A DNA stretch of 64,000 bases. It comes from Lactarius indigo. Its lineage: Eukaryota; Basidiomycota; Agaricomycetes; Russulales; Russulaceae. Shown piece after piece: positions 60,109 through 64,000 of this stretch (position 1 is the stretch's first letter; the number at the start of each line of letters is the position of its first letter). Under the pieces are notes generated by a model. That model worked only from the letters and a program-made list of their open reading frames with translations, was not told where the DNA came from and ran no database searches. The DNA lies in assembly GCA_025766275.1 (NCBI GenBank), contig JAFKAC010000068.1, forward strand, positions 248,001 through 312,000, given 5' to 3'. Position numbers and translations under genes: made by a program.

Positions 60109-62226
60109 TTACAACCCTTTGCTCTTGTAGATTAGCACGTAAGCCGACGAGTCTTCCCCACCACCATCGAGCGTACTGAGTTTCTCGGCAGGGAAAACGC
60201 TGACTTTGTCGTCGTCGAATTTGATCCAGTCCTGGTCCTCCTCCTTACCTGTCAGTGCCTGGCGCGCAACGAACGCAATGTAATGCCCCGAGTCAGCCGC
60301 TGCGCCTTTATGCGTGATAATAGCTAAACAGTTGCGCCAGTGTTAAGGTACGCCATAATGATGTGAAACGGAGGAGACTCACCAACAAGGTCGTACACTC
60401 CAGTCTGGCTCGCACCGATATCACCCTTGATGGACGGATCTACCAACGCCTCGAGCTCTGCCTTTTCCTGTTCGCGATACCACTCTTCTGGGCGCAGCTC
60501 ACCACCATCAGGCTGTTCTGGACTAGTCCCATCCGCCTCGACATCACCTATGCCAGGCGCTCCGACGTTCGCCTCAGTCGTAGATTCCACGTTGACGCTC
60601 GGTGCTTGTGCGGCGGGAACCGCAGCCCGGGTGCGTTTTCGGACTTTGCGCCGTTCATCACGGGCTTTTTCAATCTCACTGCGTCTGCTCGCAACAGGCC
60701 GCATCCTTTCTCGTAGTTCGTCTGTTGCAATGTCGAGCGCGTCGAACTCGTTGGGAAATTTTACTTTCCTCTATAAGTCCCCAGTGGGCATGCATTGTTG
60801 GCCGACAAATAAACATAGCAAGGGCGCTCACCATAATCTTGGCCTTCTTATTTATGTCGCGGCGCCAAGTAAAACGCACCATGTGGACAGCGAGGTAAGT
60901 TGGGAGGCGAGATAAACGCGAGCGCGAATCGTATGTTGCTTCACGCCCAAGCGTCGGGGAGTGTTTAATAACTGGTTGATTCAGTGCCTACATCGACGTT
61001 AAGATCCGGCTCCAGGAGGAGCAGGGTAGCCCACCTCCTTGATTCCGGAAAGCATGAAATTGGTGTTGACGGTTATATTACATTCGACCTTCAACACATT
61101 CTCTTCGTTCACAGTGGGTGGTTCATCGGGAGCTTCCGGAGATGACAATCTACGCCAATTTGTAAAATAAATCGGTGGCGTACAAAGCATTGGAGCGACG
61201 AGGTCACGCACGTGCGGACCAAGGTCCCTGTCATGTATTGATCGATAAACTTGGTGCGCGTGCTACTGGAACCCAGGGTAGATGCACCAGGGACGTCTCT
61301 CAGACGATTAGTCATCTGCGTCCAACACTCCTCTGCGTCTGGGTGATTTCAGCTTTATGGATCGCCGAATAAAGTGAGTGGAAAACCTTGCTGTGCATAG
61401 CCGTTTCCCGTCCTGCTGCGTTCTGCAAACTGAGGTACTGCATCTCGGAGTACGGTGAGGAAAGCCAATGGCATGACGCCGCCTGTAGAACGTGACATGG
61501 AGGTATAGAGGTCTCGTAGGGAGCGAGCAACTGGGTTGAGATCGCGTGATCTGAGAGTGAAATAGAGAGTATTAGGTGGGTCCAGTACGAATATGCTGTG
61601 TGGCGAACTCTATAAGGGCGGTCTGCAATTCCGGGATGGCGCGCAAGGCTTGAATAGTTGCACTCATGTAACAGGTGTTACCCAAACTGGATGCACAATA
61701 TCAGACAGCGAAAGATAGACATTCGTACTTCACAGCTTACTTTGTGAGGCCAACAGGCATGCCGATCTAAGAACTACAGTTTAGGCCAAATATCAAGTGA
61801 GAGTGTTTGGACCTACCGCATCTGCTAACTCAGTGTCGTCCATATCTTCCAGGAATTTTATAGGCTCTGCTGGGGGTTGGGGGAGCTCTCCTGCAGTACC
61901 GATGACCATAAATGTCTGGTCCTGTTTCCTCGCTCAATCAGCACGGGCGAGATCAGTATGTAGATGTATGCGCACTTCCTTTGGCCCAATTTTTTTCCAG
62001 TCAGAATCATCCTGTTAGATTTGGGTTAATTAAACTTATCGCGCAGCTCTGGTAGAACGCTGCGCACCTTGAGGACACCACCTTTGACCATGATTTTCAT
62101 TCGATCTACGGGAACACCAGTACATTGATAAACGGCCTCCTTAAAAGCAAGGGGGGGCTTCTCGGGGTCGAGTTGGAGGTCGTGTTTATTCCCCGCATGC
62201 TTTATATGAACATTCAAAGGGGCCAT
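60109..62226 (-). CDS. UBP6: Proteasome-associated ubiquitin hydrolase UBP6/USP14
   Basis: Deubiquitinase that docks on the 26S proteasome through an N-terminal ubiquitin-like domain. The start ATG at 62226 gives MAPLNVHIKHAGNKHDLQLD; the Ubl continues to DRMKIMVKGGVLK and a following exon with GQTFMVIGTA-type residues. The USP core has the Cys box (NLGNTCYM, completed across an intron), RSLRDLYTSMSRSTGGVMPL and QDAEECWTQMTNRL. Next come YMTGTLVRT, VLKVECNITVNTNFMLSGI, SRLPTYLAVHMVRFTWRRDI and KAKIMRKVKFPNEFDALDI. The His box is AAADSGHYIAFVA, and SSAYVLIYKSKGL precedes the stop at 60109. A Pro/Ser-rich insertion (about 60400-60640) lies before the His box. About nine introns all keep the frame. 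It is divergent from the BAP31-like gene. Confidence 0.92.
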
Positions 62227-62458
62227 GGGTGTGAGCGTCAAGTCGAAGGTCGAAGCTTCAAAGAGTCAAGAAATATCGATTTCGAATTTATTCCGACTCG
62301 ACGTGACGCGTAAGCGATCACGTGAATGTGTGACGTCACTGTGGAATGGGACACGTTGGGCCACCCCACGACAGGGACACGGCCACAAGCCGCAGCAAGA
62401 CCTCAACCTCATAAAAGGGACAACACCTGGTCTAATCGTCCTTACTCTTGTTTCGAAC
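62227..62458. promoter_or_regulatory. Divergent promoter UBP6 / BAP31-like
   Basis: Only 232 bp separate the two start codons. A TATA-like ATAAAAGG lies at 62411-62418, about 40 bp upstream of the plus-strand ATG. CACGTGAATGTGTGACGTCA at about 62319-62338 contains an E-box-like CACGTG and a CRE-like TGACGTCA, both palindromic and so usable by both genes. Confidence 0.55.
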
Positions 62459-63348
62459 ATGACTATCTAGTAAGTCTTTTCTTGTCGTACACGACTTTGG
62501 GCTCACAATTCTGCATGTACAGCTACTCGCTCACCTTCTTACTCCTCGCGTCTGAGATGATCTCATTCTGCGTCTTTGTAGCACCTCTCCCTTTCAAGGT
62601 CCGGAGGAAGCTCTTTCGCTTCCTTTCTGAGAGCCCTATTATTGCCAAGGTTGCCTATGGGCTGAAAATATCCTTCATGTGCGCATCCTCTATCACTTTT
62701 CATGTCGTCGCTTCTGAAATTAGATGTGCATAGATTCGTCGGTATCTTATTTGTGGACGCCCTTCAACGCATGTTCCGCATCAATACGGAGATTGAAACC
62801 GCGAAGTCTGGGGGACTCGTGCACACGCAAGATATACGCACGGAGACTTCTCACGCAGCTCGGAAATTCTAGTTCGTACCTCGCCTTAACCCTGCCCGCC
62901 CCAACGTGCTGACTTGCACCGCCTCATTAAGCGCCCAACGCAATGTTTACCTCACCGGCTTCTGCCTGTTCCTCTCGCTTGTCCTCACCCGGACATTCTA
63001 CATCATTCAGGATCTTATTGACACTCAGGACGAGTTTGCTAAGCTGAAGAAGGCTGTGCGTTCTCAGCTATTACTCTCCTTTGACTTATACACATCCTTA
63101 AATCGTACAACTAGACCGCCAGCAGTTCACGGAATAACCTAGTGGCCGGCGAGCAAACGAAGGAGATTGAAAGGCTCAAGCAGGACCTCGGTAAATCTTT
63201 CAATTATCGTAGTGAAACATACGCTGATGGGATCTATCCAGAGACGCTGAAGCAGCAGGCTCGGTCCCAGGCAGCGGAATATGACAGACTCGCGGATCAG
63301 TACAACAAGGAGACAGGAAAGCCCACGTCAAACAAGCGTGTGGACTAA
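62459..63348 (+). CDS. BAP31/Yet-family ER membrane protein
   Basis: Three-helix ER protein involved in export and quality control of membrane cargo. MTIY joins across intron 1 to YSLTFLLLASEMISFCVFVA. Then come PLPFKVRRKLFRFLSES, the second helix ending in FVGILFVDALQRMFRI, ETSHAARKFYAQRNVYLTGF and the third helix CLFLSLVLTRTFYIIQDLID. The C-terminal coiled coil reads EQTKEIERLKQDLETLKQQA and ends GKPTSNKRVD at 63348. The intron at 62872-62931 has donor GTTCGT. The join after KLKKA (63055-63142) is awkward: the expected GTGCGT donor leaves the frame one base short, so either a base is missing or a different, 38-nt intron is used. No KKxx retrieval signal is present, but KRVD is basic. Confidence 0.85.
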
Positions 63349-63649
63349 GATCGGAGGGGTAAATAGTTTAGTTGCCATTGTTTGGACCAATTTCCGTTTT
63401 CTTTCCTCGCAGATTTTGGCTCCGTCTTTGTATTGTTCGGTTTACGAATGTTATCACGTGATCCGGCTCGTATGGGATGGCAAGTCAGATTGGCAGAGGA
63501 ACATATTGCAACATGGACTATGGAGCGGTGATAACATGCGCAGGATAATGCATTGAGCTTCCTCGAGCCTCCGTACTGAGAGTTAGCCTTTCATTTCAAG
63601 ATCACAGTGCATTACGTACAACGACTTCAATACCGCGATTGTTGGTGGC
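63349..63649. other. Intergenic between convergent genes
   Basis: About 300 bp should contain the 3' UTRs of the BAP31-like and ATPase-inhibitor genes. I see no other feature. Confidence 0.4.
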
Positions 63650-63966
63650 TTACGCCGACGATATCTCGTCGTGCTGCTTCTGAAGTTCGGCCTATAGAGT
63701 TGTACACATAGCTTAACAATGGCACCCAATACGAATGGCGAGACAATGCACTACGCACAAGTTCAGCCTTCTTTTTCTCCATCTGGACCAAAGGTTTCAG
63801 TCTTCCCTGCGGCACGAAGATAGAAACGCGCTACGCACCTCCGCCCGAAGCTTTTCGAGCTTCCTGCGTTCCTCCTGCTTTATATACTGGTCTGGATTGG
63901 ACGGTAAACACTTATACCATTTACGGTGGGAACTGCATACCTTCATGGGCTTTCTCTTTTTTGCTA
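63650..63966 (-). CDS. Mitochondrial F1F0-ATPase inhibitor IF1/INH1, partial
   Basis: Small mitochondrial matrix protein that blocks ATP hydrolysis by F1 when the membrane potential collapses. Short exons read KKEKAHED joined to QYIKQEERRKLEKLRAE, then MEKKKAEL, then KQHDEISSA and a stop at 63650. This is the inhibitory helix motif of the IATP family (F-x-K-R/K-E-x-A-x-E-x-x-Y) followed by the dimerising coiled coil. Introns are about 63777-63832 and 63660-63760 in the 3' part and 63894-63940 upstream. An acceptor-like TGTAG at about 63967 marks the left side of the first visible exon; the mitochondrial presequence and start codon lie beyond the window. Confidence 0.72.
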
Positions 63967-64000
63967 CAAGTAGTCAGTCATCGCTGGCCGAGAACAAGAG

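Noticed and set aside
1..64000. CRISPR arrays, operons, riboswitches, phage or plasmid features
   Set aside because: The sequence is clearly eukaryotic (spliced genes throughout) and no direct-repeat/spacer pattern was seen.

Overview
The window comes from a filamentous basidiomycete, most likely an Agaricomycete mushroom-forming or wood-inhabiting fungus. Coding sequence is broken by many 45-90 nt GT-AG introns. Several families are agaricomycete-flavoured: a Goodbye-NACHT-ankyrin STAND/NLR protein, a fungal 7TM protein, a membrane protein with an 'FNFTG...IYLFCVLP' ectodomain, and an STE12 homologue with C-terminal C2H2 fingers. Exon boundaries were read by eye from splice motifs, reading frame and family knowledge.

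Layout. 0.05-4.9 kb: a complete NLR-like gene (minus strand) with an unusually regular ankyrin array. 5.4-6.7 kb: an otubain-type deubiquitinase (minus). 7.7-12.2 kb: an ERCC6L2-like SNF2 ATPase (minus), divergent from a SWP73/SNF12-type SWI/SNF subunit (12.6-14.2 kb, plus). 14.7-17.0 kb: an MFS transporter (plus). 17.9-20.2 kb: a secreted GMC flavo-oxidoreductase (plus). 21.2-23.0 kb: a seven-helix membrane protein (minus). 23.0-27.4 kb: no recognisable gene. 27.4-29.0 kb: a single-pass membrane protein (minus), divergent from VPS36 (29.8-31.9 kb, plus), whose reading frame appears broken three times. 33.9-36.8 kb: STE12 (minus), with one apparent frame break near the C-terminus. 36.8-45.5 kb: nothing I can support as a gene. 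45.5-46.2 kb: a small type of single-pass membrane protein (plus). 46.5-47.1 kb: a hypothetical coiled-coil protein (minus). 48.5-49.9 kb: two decayed Ty3/gypsy polymerase fragments in inverted orientation. 50.1-50.6 kb: a small hydrophilic protein. 50.7-53.4 kb: AP-1 beta adaptin (both plus). 53.4-60.1 kb: a second gene desert. 60.1-62.2 kb: UBP6/USP14 (minus), divergent from a BAP31/Yet-like ER protein (62.5-63.3 kb, plus). 63.65 kb to the right edge: the F1-ATPase inhibitor IF1/INH1 (minus, 5' end missing).

The genes are mostly independent housekeeping functions: ubiquitin handling (otubain, UBP6, the ubiquitin-binding VPS36), vesicle sorting (ESCRT-II, AP-1, BAP31-like), chromatin remodelling, and mating/filamentation transcription. 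No operon-like or biosynthetic cluster is evident. The most unusual features are the NLR gene architecture (heptad linker, P-loop micro-exon, two-unit ankyrin super-repeat), the frame breaks in VPS36 and STE12, and the inverted pair of gypsy relics.
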